NCBI GenBank assembly: GCA_028817435.1 | Contig: JAPPPQ010000051.1 | Coordinates: forward strand, 62,001-126,000 | From: Deltaproteobacteria bacterium | Lineage (GTDB): Bacteria; Myxococcota_A; UBA9160; UBA6930 | Length of the DNA stretch: 64,000 nt | Direction: 5' to 3' | Shown here: positions 1-14,313 of the stretch, in pieces | How positions within the stretch are numbered: the stretch's first letter is position 1 | Layout of the letters: every line of letters begins with the position of its first letter | Translations under genes and position numbers: made by a program | Notes under the pieces: generated by a model | Database searches by the model: none | What the model was told of the DNA's origin: nothing | What the model saw: the letters and a program-made list of their open reading frames with translations, nothing else

Positions 1-4153
<4,153 letters not shown>

Positions 4154-4201
4154 GCAGACCTCAAAACGCTTGGGGAGAGCTTACAACCCGGCTTCCCGCC
4201 G

Positions 4202-5488
4202 TCAACGCGGGGCGGCTACGAAGTGGGCGAAGACGCTGTCGGCCAAAGGCCAGGCGCGGGGGGTGAGGCGCAGGTCGCCGCCGGGGCTTTCGGCGAGCAG
4301 GCCGGCGGACAGCAATTCGTCAATGGCGGCGGCGAACCAGCGCCGGGGCGGCGCGCCGAATTCGGCGGCAAAGGCCGCCGCCGCCAGGCCCTCGCGCTGC
4401 CGCAGCGCCAAAAAAGCGGCCTCGCCCCTGGCGGTGGGGCCGTCGAGCACTTCGCGCACCGGCGGGCACAGCCCGCCGCCCGCCGCACCCGCGCCGCCCG
4501 CCGCGCCGTCCGCCGCGCCTGCGCGCGCTCTCGCTGCCGCCGATTCTGCGCCTGCCGCGCCCGCCGCCGGGGCGGATTCGATGCGCGCGAGCCAGGCGGA
4601 AAGGCCGCGCTCGTTGGCGCTGCGCGCGCCATAGGGAGCGCCGGGGCCGGGCGGCTCGCTGCTGTGCGCGCCGGGGCCGAGTCCCAGGACGGGCTGGCGG
4701 CGCCAGTAGCGGCGGTTGTGCCGGGCCTCGCAGCCGGGGCGGGCAAAGCTCGAAAGCTCGTAGCGGCGCAGCCCGGCGGCCTCCAGGCGCTGGGCCAGGG
4801 CAGACATCATCCCGGCGCAGGCGTCATCGCCGGGCAGCCGGACGCGCCCCTCTGCCACCGCCCGCGCCAGCGGCGTGCCCGGCTCCACGGTCAGCGCGTA
4901 GGCGGAAATATGCTCCGGGCCGTGGGCCAGGGCCGCCTCGGCATCGCGCAGCACATCGGCCTCATTTTGCCCCGGCGCGCCGAAAATCAGGTCCAGCGAA
5001 ATGCGCCGGAAGCCCGCCGCCCTTGCCGCCCGCAGCGTCCGGTGGCAATCCGCCGCCGGGTGGGCGCGCCCCAGCCGGCGCAGCACGGCATCGCCAAAGG
5101 ACTGCACGCCAATGGAGAGGCGGCTCACCCCCGCCGCGCGGAAGCCCGGCAGCCGCTCGCATTCCAGCGTCCCCGGGTTGAGCTCCAGGGTGACTTCCGC
5201 GGGCTCGCCGGGGAAGGCCGCCCGCAGCGCGGCGAGGACGCGGGCCAGCGTTTCCGGGCGCAGCAGCGAGGGCGTCCCGCCGCCCAGGTAAATGGTCTCC
5301 AGGCTGCGCCCGGCGCAGGACGCCCGGCGGCCCTCGAGCTCGCGCAGCAGCGCGGCCAGGTAGCGCGCTTCCCGCGCCGCGCCCAGCGGCCCCCGCCCCG
5401 CTGCCACCACGGCGAAATCGCAGTAAGGGCACACCCTCTCGCAAAAAGGCACATGCACATAAACGCCCAGATCGCCCCCGCCGCTCAT
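4202..5488 (-). CDS. hemW: Radical SAM coproporphyrinogen III oxidase-like protein HemW
   Basis: LGVYVHVPFCERVCPYCDF radical SAM CxxxCxxC, ETIYLGGGTPSLL, SIGVQSFGD. Confidence 0.9.
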   Translation of the reverse strand: MSGGGDLGVYVHVPFCERVCPYCDFAVVAAGRGPLGAAREARYLAALLRELEGRRASCAGRSLETIYLGGGTPSLLRPETLARVLAALRAAFPGEPAEVTLELNPGTLECERLPGFRAAGVSRLSIGVQSFGDAVLRRLGRAHPAADCHRTLRAARAAGFRRISLDLIFGAPGQNEADVLRDAEAALAHGPEHISAYALTVEPGTPLARAVAEGRVRLPGDDACAGMMSALAQRLEAAGLRRYELSSFARPGCEARHNRRYWRRQPVLGLGPGAHSSEPPGPGAPYGARSANERGLSAWLARIESAPAAGAAGAESAAARARAGAADGAAGGAGAAGGGLCPPVREVLDGPTARGEAAFLALRQREGLAAAAFAAEFGAPPRRWFAAAIDELLSAGLLAESPGGDLRLTPRAWPLADSVFAHFVAAPR

Positions 5489-5529
5489 TCCGGCGGAGCA
5501 TAGGCGCGCGCTGCTAGAATGCCGCCGCT

Positions 5530-8211
5530 TTGTCCGCCGCCCGCCGCTCCGCCGCATCGGCCGTCCGCAGTGAAGTGCTGCCGGGGGGAACGGGGGTGCT
5601 GTTGCGCGAATCCCGCGGCGCGCCGGTGGTGGAGGTGCAGCTCTGGGCGCGCAGCGGCTCTGCCGACGAAGCCGCAGGCGAGCACGGCCTGGCGCACTTT
5701 CTGGAGCATATGCTCTTCAAGGGCACGGCCACGCGGGGCGTGGGCGAGATTGCCGGAGCCATTGAGGGCGCGGGCGGGAGCATCAACGCCTACACCTCGT
5801 TCGATGTCACCTGCTACCACGCCACTTTGCCCGGCGACGCGCTGGAGCTGGGCATCGAGGTGCTCTGCGACGCCGTGCTGAATCCGGCCTTCGACCCCGG
5901 CGAACTGAAGCGCGAGATTGAAGTGGTGCTGGAAGAGATCGGGCGCTCCGACGACAATCCGCACCATGTGCTCTCCGATGCGCTGTTTGCCGAGAGCTAT
6001 CGCGTGCATCCCTATGGCCGCCCCATTTTGGGAACCCGCGAGAGCGTTGCCGCAATTACCCCCGAGGCGGTGCGCGGCTTTCACCGGCGGCATTATGCGC
6101 CGGGCAATCTGGTGGCGGCGCTGGCGGGCGATTTCGACGGGCCGCGCGCGCTTGCGCTGCTGGCCGCCGCCTTTGAGGGCGCTTCGCCCGGCCCGCGGCT
6201 GCCGAGAAAGCGGCCGGTGGAGCCGGAGCAGCCGCGCCTGCGCAGCCGCCTGCTGGCGCGGCCCTTCGAGCGCGCCAGCCTGGAGTGCTCCTGGCCCGCC
6301 GTGCCGCTGCGCCACCCCGATTCGCCGCTGCTCGATATGCTCGCCTTCATTCTGGGCGGTGGCGAAAGCGCCCGGCTGCTGCGCCGGGTGAAGGAAGAAC
6401 TGGGACTCGCCGACCGCGTGGATGCCTCCTGCTACACGCCGCTGGACGCCGGCGTCTTCGGCGTGGCGCTGGATTGCCAGGCCGAAAGCGCCGCCCCGGC
6501 TCTGGAAGCCGTGCTGCGCGAAACCGAGCGGCTGCGGCGCGAGCCCGTTTCGGAAGAAGAGCTGGACCGCGCGCGCCGCAATTTTCTGGCCACCCGCGCC
6601 TGGGAGCGCGAGAGCGTCTCGGGCATGGCGCACAAAATGGGCAACAGCCTGTTGCTGGCGGGCGATGCGGATTACGAAGACGCCTGGCTGGCCCGGGTGC
6701 GCGCGGCCACGCAGCAGGATTTGCTGCGCGTGGCGCAGGAATGGCTGCCGCCTGCGCGCATTACCCTGGCCGCGGTGCTGCCGGAGTCTCAGGCGAATGC
6801 CCTCGACTCTGCCGGGGTGGCCGCCGCGGTGCAGCGGGGCTGCGAGGCCACGGCGCGGCTCTTTGCCGCGCCGCGCGCGCTGTCTGCCGCGCACGCGGCG
6901 CGCCCGGCGCGCGCCGCCGGGTCTGCGGAGCCGCGCGGGGCCGCGGCCGCGGCAGATGCGGCCGAAGCCGCGGCGCGCTGCGCCGAGGCCGGCATTCACG
7001 GCTACACGCTGGCCAACGGCGTGCGCATCTTCGTGCAGCCGCGCCGTTCGAATCCCGTGGTGGCGGCGCGGGCGGCGCTGATTGGCGGCCAGCTTGCCGA
7101 GGACGAGGAATCGGCGGGGCTCTCGCAGTTTCTCGCCGGTATGTGGCTGCGCGGCACGGCCAGCCGCTCGGCGGCAGATTTCGCCGCCCGGGTGGAATCG
7201 CTGGCCGCCGATGTGGATGGCTTTTCGGGCCGCAACAGCAGCGGCCTGAGCCTCGATTGCACCGTGGAGCAGTTTCCCGCCACCCTCGACCTTTTCGCCG
7301 AGGCGCTGCTTGCGCCGGCCTTTGCGCAGGAAGAGATTGAGCGCGAGCGCCGCGACACGCTGGCCGCCATTGCCCGGCGGCAAGATCGGCTCTCGGCCCG
7401 CGCCATGGATCTGTTTGCGCGCACGCACTTTGCGCGCCATCCCTATCGGCTGCCGCTGGCCGGCAGCGCCGAAACCGTGGCGCGCTTTGACCGCGCGCAA
7501 ATTGCCGCGCATCACCAGCGCCTGGTGCGCGGCGGCAACCTGGTCATTGCCGTGGCGGGCGATGTGGAGCCCGCCGCCGCCGCCGCCGCGGTGGCCCGCC
7601 GCTTCGGCGCGCTGCCCGAAGGCCCGCCGCCGCCGCTGCCCCCCGCCGAGCCCGCGCCCACTGCGCCGCGCCGCGCCGCCGAAAAGCTTTCGCGCGCGCA
7701 GGTGCATCTGGTGACGGGCTTCCGCGGCCTCGCCCTGGACGATGCCGACCGCCCCGCCCTGGAAGTGCTGGTGCAACTGCTCGGCGGCCACAGCGGGCGG
7801 CTCTTCATGGAATTGCGCGAGCGCCAGGGACTCGCCTACACGGTGAGCGCCTTTGAGATCGCGGGCCTGGCGCCGGGCTGGTTCGCCATTTACATGGGCA
7901 CCGCGCCGGAGAAAGCCGAACAGGCGCTGGCCGGAATGCGCGACGCCCTGCACCGCGTCTGCGATTCCCCCCCGCCCACCGAAGAATTCGAGCGCGCGCG
8001 CCGCTGCCTGATCGGCAATCACGCCATCTCCCGCCAGCGCAGCTCCACCCGCGCCATGCACATGGCGCTGGACGCCAGCTACGGCCTCGGCGCAGCCGCC
8101 GACGAATTCCACCCCGAACAACTGCGCGCCGTCCGCCCCGAAGATGTCCTGCGCACCGCCCGCCGCATCATCAATTTCCAAACCGAAACCACCGCCGAAA
8201 TCCGCGCCTAG
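5530..8211 (+). CDS. M16 family zinc metallopeptidase (two fused M16 halves)
   Basis: HGLAHFLEHMLFKGT (HxxEH) in N half; second M16-like domain in C half without HxxEH; TTG start. Confidence 0.9.
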   Translation: MSAARRSAASAVRSEVLPGGTGVLLRESRGAPVVEVQLWARSGSADEAAGEHGLAHFLEHMLFKGTATRGVGEIAGAIEGAGGSINAYTSFDVTCYHATLPGDALELGIEVLCDAVLNPAFDPGELKREIEVVLEEIGRSDDNPHHVLSDALFAESYRVHPYGRPILGTRESVAAITPEAVRGFHRRHYAPGNLVAALAGDFDGPRALALLAAAFEGASPGPRLPRKRPVEPEQPRLRSRLLARPFERASLECSWPAVPLRHPDSPLLDMLAFILGGGESARLLRRVKEELGLADRVDASCYTPLDAGVFGVALDCQAESAAPALEAVLRETERLRREPVSEEELDRARRNFLATRAWERESVSGMAHKMGNSLLLAGDADYEDAWLARVRAATQQDLLRVAQEWLPPARITLAAVLPESQANALDSAGVAAAVQRGCEATARLFAAPRALSAAHAARPARAAGSAEPRGAAAAADAAEAAARCAEAGIHGYTLANGVRIFVQPRRSNPVVAARAALIGGQLAEDEESAGLSQFLAGMWLRGTASRSAADFAARVESLAADVDGFSGRNSSGLSLDCTVEQFPATLDLFAEALLAPAFAQEEIERERRDTLAAIARRQDRLSARAMDLFARTHFARHPYRLPLAGSAETVARFDRAQIAAHHQRLVRGGNLVIAVAGDVEPAAAAAAVARRFGALPEGPPPPLPPAEPAPTAPRRAAEKLSRAQVHLVTGFRGLALDDADRPALEVLVQLLGGHSGRLFMELRERQGLAYTVSAFEIAGLAPGWFAIYMGTAPEKAEQALAGMRDALHRVCDSPPPTEEFERARRCLIGNHAISRQRSSTRAMHMALDASYGLGAAADEFHPEQLRAVRPEDVLRTARRIINFQTETTAEIRA

Positions 8212-8289
8212 TCTCTAGTTCGCTTTTGCCGCAGCTTGCCGCGGAGCCGTCCGCTGCTTTATGCGCCTGCCAGACGCCTTGCGCGCCGG

Positions 8290-9276
8290 TCAGGCATCGA
8301 GCAGGGCGCGCATTGCCGTCCCCGTCGCGCGGCGCGAAAAGCGCGCCGCGTTCGCCTGCCCCGCCGCGCGCGCCGCCGCGTGAGCCGCCGGATCGGCGAG
8401 CAGCGCCGCGAGCGCCTCGGCGAAGCCGCCCACATCGTCCGGATCGAGCAGGGCCGCGCCGTTGCCGAGGACCTCGGGCAGCGAAGTAGCGTTCGAGGCG
8501 ACCACGGGCACGCCGCAGGCCTGGGCCTCGAGCGGCGGCAGCCCGAAGCCCTCCAGACGCGAGGGAAACACGAACGCGCGCGCGCCGCGGTAGAGCGAGG
8601 GCAGCTCCTCGTCGCCCAGGTCCGCGATGAAGCGCGCCTCGATCCCCAGCGCGCGCAGAAGCTTCTCGCTCTCACGCTCGGCACGCCGCCGGCTCCCCGC
8701 GAGCACGAGCGGATGCCGCGCGCGCAGCTCGCCGGGCAGCGCGGCGAATGCCCGCACCGCCGTCTGCCAGTTCTTGTGGCGCCGGAGCGCGCCGAGGTAA
8801 AGCACATAGCCCGGCGTCAGCCCCCAGCCTGCGAGCCGCGCCGCATCGCGCTCGTCCGGCGTCGGGTTCAGCTCGCCGGGCGCAAACCAGGGCACCACAT
8901 GGGGGGTCGGCCCGCCGAGGGCCGCGGCCACCCGCGCTGCCGCATCGCGGGACGGGGAGCACATGCGCCAGGCGCGCCTCGCCGCCGTGCGCAGCAGCGC
9001 CAGGTAGCGCCGCGCGCGCCACCAGCGCTTCCACGCCGGCCGCCCATCGGGGAGCAGCGGATTCACATCGTGGCAGGTCACCACCAGGCGCGGGACATCC
9101 ACATCGGGCAGGCGCAACCGGGGCACCCAGAGCACCTCGCTCCCCAGTCGTCCGCCGTGCCAGGGCTCGACGGTCAGCCCGGCTTCCTCCGCCGCCTCTC
9201 GCAGAAACCGGGTGCAGCGCGCATACGAGCTGTAGGGCGCAGCGAGCGCCGACTCATCGAGGGCGAAATCGGCCAT
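8290..9276 (-). CDS. Glycosyltransferase, GT4/group 1 family
   Basis: FPSRLEGFGLPPLEAQACGVPVVASNATSLPEVLGNGAALLDPDD signature. Confidence 0.88.
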   Translation of the reverse strand: MADFALDESALAAPYSSYARCTRFLREAAEEAGLTVEPWHGGRLGSEVLWVPRLRLPDVDVPRLVVTCHDVNPLLPDGRPAWKRWWRARRYLALLRTAARRAWRMCSPSRDAAARVAAALGGPTPHVVPWFAPGELNPTPDERDAARLAGWGLTPGYVLYLGALRRHKNWQTAVRAFAALPGELRARHPLVLAGSRRRAERESEKLLRALGIEARFIADLGDEELPSLYRGARAFVFPSRLEGFGLPPLEAQACGVPVVASNATSLPEVLGNGAALLDPDDVGGFAEALAALLADPAAHAAARAAGQANAARFSRRATGTAMRALLDA

Positions 9277-9348
9277 TGGGTCGGATGCTACGCGGCGGGG
9301 GCGGCAGGTGCCGCAGATTGCCGCAAATTCAGCCGCCTCATGCGTCCT

Positions 9349-11565
9349 TCACAGCAAATCGGGAAGCTTCAACACCCGCCCGAACCACGAAATGGCCGCT
9401 TCGCCCTCTTTGCGCGTCACATCGCCAATCTGCCGGCTGTGGCTGAGCGCGTTTCTCAGTTCAGCGAGCTGTCCGAATTTGATTTCGAGCGTCTGCTTGC
9501 TCTTCCAGGTTTCCTGAAATCGAGACCAAAGAGCCTTGTTCTCCATCAATTGGTGCAATTCCATCAAATCGAAATACTCCAATATGTTGGAGAGCTTGTC
9601 GTAACGCTCCTCGTTCATGGGATTCTTGTGAATACCCCGTTGTATGCGCTCTTTGACCTTTCTGCCAATGTGCTGCGGAATCAATTCTGCATTTCCGTCC
9701 AATTTCTCCTGAATCAGCTCCCGCATTTTCATTTCCACGGATTTCACACCATCTTGCAAAGCCCGAAGATTGGGAGGAAGCTCCAATCGCTCTTTCACAA
9801 GCAAATTCTCAATGCCGTCCAAAATCGCTCGCTGCCTTTCGGTCACAAACGCATCGAATTCCTTATCTGTGAACGGCTTTCGCAGGAGGATATCGAGCGC
9901 ATCGCCCGATATGAAATGGCTCTCCAGTATTGAGGCAACCTTTTCCTTCCCCGCACTCCCTATGAGTTCAGGAAGGTATTCATTTGGCAGCCTGTCCTGT
10001 ATCACTTGCCTGTTTGTCTCGGCCGACAATGGAGTCCGGTTCAAGATGGTGTGCACGAACCCCCTTTCCAGGTTCTTGTTTCCCCAAGAGACGGGAATGA
10101 TGTGATGGTTGTCCATGTTGTCTGGCTGCAGCATGAAACCCTCGACCCAGTCGCGAGGTCCTGCCTTGATCATGAGATTGAAGATGCCCCGGTAAGTGGA
10201 ATTTCCACCTCTGGTCTCACCCTTGAGATCGAAGGACCGGATGGATTTCTTGAAGTCACTCACAAAATCAGGCTCTTTCGAATCGTCGTCCGAATCATCT
10301 TCGATCCAATTTCGAACGCTCCGGTAGTCCGATGCGCTGGTCGAATCGACAGCGCTCTTGTATCGGTTCAGAAATACTGAAGCCCAATACCAAAGCTGAA
10401 TCTTGTGATGCGCCTTGATCCGTTGTGCCGGGGCAAGGCTTTTTGCGTGCATTTGGAGAACTGCGAAAGCAGGGAGAATGGTTGTGTAGGGAAGATAGTT
10501 TTCGGCAACGGCGCCGAATTCCCGAGGATCGCGGAGAAGCTGCATCGTCCCCTCAAGAGCGGTTACAGCGTCCTCCCACAATTCCACGAAATGCCTGGCA
10601 TCGGGCACGAGGACCACCGTTTGGCGCTTTCCCCTGGAATCCCGAGTCTGCTTTTCCGATTTGGGCACCAGGTAATACAAATACCGGGGCGAGCAGGCCT
10701 CCTGCAGCTTCAGGGACATGACCTGCAAGATGCGGATATTCAGCCTGTCATCGCCGCTGAATGAAGCCAAGCGCGGGGCTGCCTTCTCATACATTGCCCG
10801 AAGCTTCAATTCCTTCGGGCTGAGCATGGCGTTCATCAAGTCAAATGTGTCGAGGGAAATTCCCTGGCTGTTGATTTTTGTGAAAATTTCACAAACTTTC
10901 TCGAGGGCAACCTTCTGGCCGAGCCCAATGTAGGAGATTTGATATTTCCTGATCAAGTCTTGTATGTATATTGCGAACTTCTGTGCGTTTTTCGCCTGCT
11001 GAGAGTCACCAGCCTGTTCCCAGTGATTCTTGTAGCCCTGCAGCCAATTGGACAGTGAAAACCGGTCTTCATCTCCGATGATATAGAGAGGAAAGATATG
11101 CTCTCGGAATTGCCAATCGAGGTCTTCTTGCATCCGGGTGATTCGATTCACAAGGGATTCGTATTGGAATGCCTTGTCGTATTCCTCTGCCATGAAGTGG
11201 TCAACCCGAATGTAGTAGAGCACGCGCTTCTTCCGCCTCGGCGGCGGGATGTCGGGGGCGAAAAAGGAGTAATAGATTGCCGTCAGGCGCTGCTGACCAT
11301 CGAGGACAATGTGCTCCCGATGATCATTTCCCTCAAATCCCTCAATCGGAATGCAGGAAAGAGTGTCGAAATTCTCTTCCTTCCCATCCCACAGCAACAG
11401 ATTGCCAATGTAGTAGTCCAGAAAAATTGAGCGCATCAATTCGCGGATATCGGAGGTGTCCCACTCGAAGTTGCGCTGGAAATCGGGGATCACAAAGCGT
11501 CCATCGCGCAGCCACTCAATCAGCGTGGCCAGGACGACTTGGCCCGGTTGCTGTGTGTCCTTCAT
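9349..11565 (-). CDS. DUF262 (GmrSD/ParB-like) protein with HNH motif and C-terminal HEPN-like segment
   Basis: MKDTQQPGQVVLATLIEWLRDGRFVIPDFQRNFEWDTSDIRELMRSIFLDYYIGNLLLW..HIVLDGQQRLTAIYYSF is DUF262; DNMDNHHIIPVSWGNKNLERG.HTILNRTPLSAETNR is HNH-like; ELRNALSHSRQI resembles an Rx4H HEPN motif. ATG at 11565. Confidence 0.85.
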   Translation of the reverse strand: MKDTQQPGQVVLATLIEWLRDGRFVIPDFQRNFEWDTSDIRELMRSIFLDYYIGNLLLWDGKEENFDTLSCIPIEGFEGNDHREHIVLDGQQRLTAIYYSFFAPDIPPPRRKKRVLYYIRVDHFMAEEYDKAFQYESLVNRITRMQEDLDWQFREHIFPLYIIGDEDRFSLSNWLQGYKNHWEQAGDSQQAKNAQKFAIYIQDLIRKYQISYIGLGQKVALEKVCEIFTKINSQGISLDTFDLMNAMLSPKELKLRAMYEKAAPRLASFSGDDRLNIRILQVMSLKLQEACSPRYLYYLVPKSEKQTRDSRGKRQTVVLVPDARHFVELWEDAVTALEGTMQLLRDPREFGAVAENYLPYTTILPAFAVLQMHAKSLAPAQRIKAHHKIQLWYWASVFLNRYKSAVDSTSASDYRSVRNWIEDDSDDDSKEPDFVSDFKKSIRSFDLKGETRGGNSTYRGIFNLMIKAGPRDWVEGFMLQPDNMDNHHIIPVSWGNKNLERGFVHTILNRTPLSAETNRQVIQDRLPNEYLPELIGSAGKEKVASILESHFISGDALDILLRKPFTDKEFDAFVTERQRAILDGIENLLVKERLELPPNLRALQDGVKSVEMKMRELIQEKLDGNAELIPQHIGRKVKERIQRGIHKNPMNEERYDKLSNILEYFDLMELHQLMENKALWSRFQETWKSKQTLEIKFGQLAELRNALSHSRQIGDVTRKEGEAAISWFGRVLKLPDLL

Positions 11566-11636
11566 GCTCTGTCTCCGTGTTTTTGCCGCCCGGCTGCGAG
11601 CCCTCCGCCCGCCAACCGGTCGGCAGCCTAGGGCCT

Positions 11637-13424
11637 TTACAGCCCTTGGGCGAGGCCGTCGCGGCGGGGGTCGGGTGCGCCGTGGAGGCGGCCGGTTTGG
11701 GGGTCGCGGGTGATGGCCTGGACGCCGGTGGGGATGCGCGGGGTGAGCTTGACTTTGTGGCCGCGGCGGCGCAGGTCGGCGGCGACGGCGGCGGGGTGCG
11801 CGGCTTCGAGCAGGATGCGGTCGGGGCGCCACTGGTGGTGGAAGCGCGGGGCGGAAACGGCTTGCAGCACATCCATTTGGAAGGCGAAGTGGTTGAGAAA
11901 GCTCTGCAGGGTGGCGGTGATGATGCGCGGGCCGCCGTTGCTGCCGGCTACAAAACGCACCGCGCCGTTTTCGAGCACGATGGTGGGCGCCATGCTGGAG
12001 AGCGGGCGCTTGCCGGGCGCGACCAGGTTTGCGCTGTCGCGCCGCCCGGCCAGGCCGTAGAGGTTTGCGCCTTCGGGGTCGGTTACGAAATCGTCCATTT
12101 CGTTGTTCAGCAAAATGCCCCAGCCGGGCACGCTGACCATGGAGCCGAAGGGGCCGTTGATGGTGCCGGTAAGCGCCACGGCGTTGCCGGCGGAATCCAC
12201 CACCGAGAGATGCGCGGTGCCGCCATCTTCGGCGGCAAAGCCGGGGCCTTCCACAAGGGCGGCGCGCTCGCCAATGCGCCCGCGCAACTGCGCGGCGTAT
12301 TTTTTGCTGATGAGTTGGGCGGCGGGAATCTCCGCAAAATCCGGATCGCCGAGATGCACGGCGCGGTCGGCGAAGGCCAGCTTCATGGCTTCGGCCAGGC
12401 GGTGGATGGTGCGCGCCGAGCCCGCGCCGTCGCCGCGCAGGTCGAAATCTTCCACCACATTCAGAATTTCGAGCAGGGTCACGCCGCCGGAAGAGGGGGG
12501 CGGGAAGGTGAGCAGTTGCAGGCCGCGCCATTGGCCGCGCAGGGGCTCGCGCAGCACGGGGCGGTAGGCGGCCAAATCGGCCTGGCTGAGCACGCCGCCG
12601 TGCTGCTGCGCGGTGCGCGCCATGCCGGCGGCGGCTGCGCCCTGGTAAAAGGCGCGCGGGCCGTCTTTGGCAATGGCGCGCAGGGTGCGCGCGAGCTCGG
12701 GCTGGCGCTTCACCCAATCGGGGCCCTGGGCGGTGGGGGGAAACTGAATGCGCGAGGCTTCGGGAAAGCGCTCCAGCAGCTCCGGGGTGCGGATGCGGCG
12801 GATAATGCCCCACTGATAGGGGCCCAGCGGCACGCCTTCTTCGGCCAGGCGGATGGCGGGGGCCAGCAGCGCGTCGAGGGGCAGCGCGCCCCAGTCTCGC
12901 TGCGCCTGGGCCAGGCCCGCTACCAGCCCCGGCGTGCCAATGGCCAGCCCGCCCCGGCGGGAGGCGTCCCGCGGCGCGGGCGGCGCAAACATATCCGGGG
13001 TGGAGGCGGCGGGCGCGGTCTCCCGGGCGTCCAGGGCGAAGGTGCGCCCGTCGGCCAGCCGCACCAGCAGGAAGCAGCCGCCGCCAATCCCCATGGACTG
13101 GGGCTGCACCACGCCCAGCGCAAAGGCCGCGGCAATGGCCGCATCTACCGCCTGCCCCCCGGCTTCGAGCATGGCGAGCCCGGCGCGGGTGGCCTCGGGG
13201 TGGGGGGTGACCACCATCGCCCGCGTCCCCTGCGCCGGCTCGCTGGGCTGCGCGTCATTGCCCGGCGCGCAGCCCCAGAGCGGCAGCGCCGCCAGGCACA
13301 GCGCGGCCGCGCGCCGCGCCGGAGAGGCTGCGCGCCGCGCCGGGGCCGGGCGCGCCGCCCGTGCTGCCCGTGCTGCCATGCGCCGCGCCGCCCGCCGGGC
13401 CGGGGCCGCCTGCTGCTTCCGCAT
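11637..13424 (-). CDS. ggt: Gamma-glutamyltranspeptidase
   Basis: GTRAMVVTPHPEATRAGLAMLEAGGQAVDAAIAAAFALGVVQPQSMGIGGGCFLLV; GGTAHLSVVDSAGNAVALTGTINGPFGS; lipobox in N-term. Start placed at MRKQQ (13424), not at 13580, which overlaps the tRNA. Confidence 0.9.
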   Translation of the reverse strand: MRKQQAAPARRAARRMAARAARAARPAPARRAASPARRAAALCLAALPLWGCAPGNDAQPSEPAQGTRAMVVTPHPEATRAGLAMLEAGGQAVDAAIAAAFALGVVQPQSMGIGGGCFLLVRLADGRTFALDARETAPAASTPDMFAPPAPRDASRRGGLAIGTPGLVAGLAQAQRDWGALPLDALLAPAIRLAEEGVPLGPYQWGIIRRIRTPELLERFPEASRIQFPPTAQGPDWVKRQPELARTLRAIAKDGPRAFYQGAAAAGMARTAQQHGGVLSQADLAAYRPVLREPLRGQWRGLQLLTFPPPSSGGVTLLEILNVVEDFDLRGDGAGSARTIHRLAEAMKLAFADRAVHLGDPDFAEIPAAQLISKKYAAQLRGRIGERAALVEGPGFAAEDGGTAHLSVVDSAGNAVALTGTINGPFGSMVSVPGWGILLNNEMDDFVTDPEGANLYGLAGRRDSANLVAPGKRPLSSMAPTIVLENGAVRFVAGSNGGPRIITATLQSFLNHFAFQMDVLQAVSAPRFHHQWRPDRILLEAAHPAAVAADLRRRGHKVKLTPRIPTGVQAITRDPQTGRLHGAPDPRRDGLAQGL

Positions 13425-13499
13425 GGCCCCGATGGTAGCGGCCTTCGCCCGGCAAGCGGGGGCGCAAACGGCCGGGCGGCGTGCTAGCTTTCGCCCTTC

Positions 13500-13575
13500 G
13501 GCCCGGTAGCTCAGTTGGTAGAGCACCGCACTGAAAATGCGGGTGTCGCCAGTTCGATTCTGGCCTGGGCCACCA
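13500..13575 (+). tRNA. tRNA-Phe (GAA)
   Basis: GGCCCGGTAGCTCAGTTGGTAGAGCACCGCACTGAAAATGCGGGTGTCGCCAGTTCGATTCTGGCCTGGGCCACCA; acceptor GGCCCGG/CTGGGCC, anticodon loop CTGAAAA, encoded CCA. Confidence 0.95.
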
Positions 13576-13611
13576 TTCAAGCCAGCGAGCGGCGAAAACG
13601 CGGAAATCTCT

Positions 13612-14310
13612 GTGCGCGAGCATTCCCCCGTCGAAGCGCTGCGGCTCGGAGGCTTCGCCGGGTTGCTCGCGCTGGCGGTGGGTTGCGCGGGGGGCGCGCC
13701 GCCGCCGCAGCCGGCAGAGCACCTGGCGCCGCTGGATGTGCGGCGCTTCGATCAGGTCTGGGTAGATCCGGCGCACCCCGGCGAGAGCTGGCGCGCGGTG
13801 ACGCTGCGCGTGAGCGAGATTCGCCTGGCCTGGAATTTGGCTGCGGAGCGCGGCTCCTATCAGGTGAACCGCAGGCGGCAGGCGCAGGCGCTGTTCGATG
13901 CCTGGTCAGAGCTGCTGCGCGCGGTTTTCGCCGAGCCCGGCTGCGTGCAGGTGATTGCCGAGCCCCGCGCGCAGAGCCTTGAGGTGGTGCTGGCGCTGCG
14001 GGATGTGGAGCTGGCCGGCCCCTCCACCCCTGCGCGCGGACTCGGCGCGGGTTTCTCCGGCAGCCGGGTGCATTTGGTGGCCGATGCCTACGATGCGGAA
14101 TCGCGCAACCAGGTGGCGCACTTCGAAGAGCGCCGCACGCTCTCGCCGGGTTTCGCCACCCGCAGCAGCGACACCCGGCTGCTGCGGGGCCTGTTTCAAC
14201 TTTCGCAGGATTTGCGCGCCCAGTTTGAAGATCTCTGCATACCCGTCCCCCAAAACGCCGAAAGCAGCGAAAGCAGCGGGGACGGGGAAGGCGGCGGGGC
14301 TTCGCGCTAG
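13612..14310 (+). CDS. Putative lipoprotein of unknown function
   Basis: GTG start after the tRNA; hydrophobic segment with LALAVGCAGG lipobox. Confidence 0.55.
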   Translation: MREHSPVEALRLGGFAGLLALAVGCAGGAPPPQPAEHLAPLDVRRFDQVWVDPAHPGESWRAVTLRVSEIRLAWNLAAERGSYQVNRRRQAQALFDAWSELLRAVFAEPGCVQVIAEPRAQSLEVVLALRDVELAGPSTPARGLGAGFSGSRVHLVADAYDAESRNQVAHFEERRTLSPGFATRSSDTRLLRGLFQLSQDLRAQFEDLCIPVPQNAESSESSGDGEGGGASR

Positions 14311-14313
14311 CCT

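Noticed and set aside
6840-6980. Ala/Arg-rich low-complexity stretch in the M16 peptidase
   Set aside because: Looks like a linker between the two M16 halves; no repeat unit with regular period.
13515-13982. ORF MVEHRTENAGVASSILAWAT... and antisense MNGGPGQNRTGDTRIFSAVLYQLSYRAE
   Set aside because: Both are translations of tRNA-Phe and its complement, a well-known spurious protein pattern; start codons for the real neighbours were moved accordingly.
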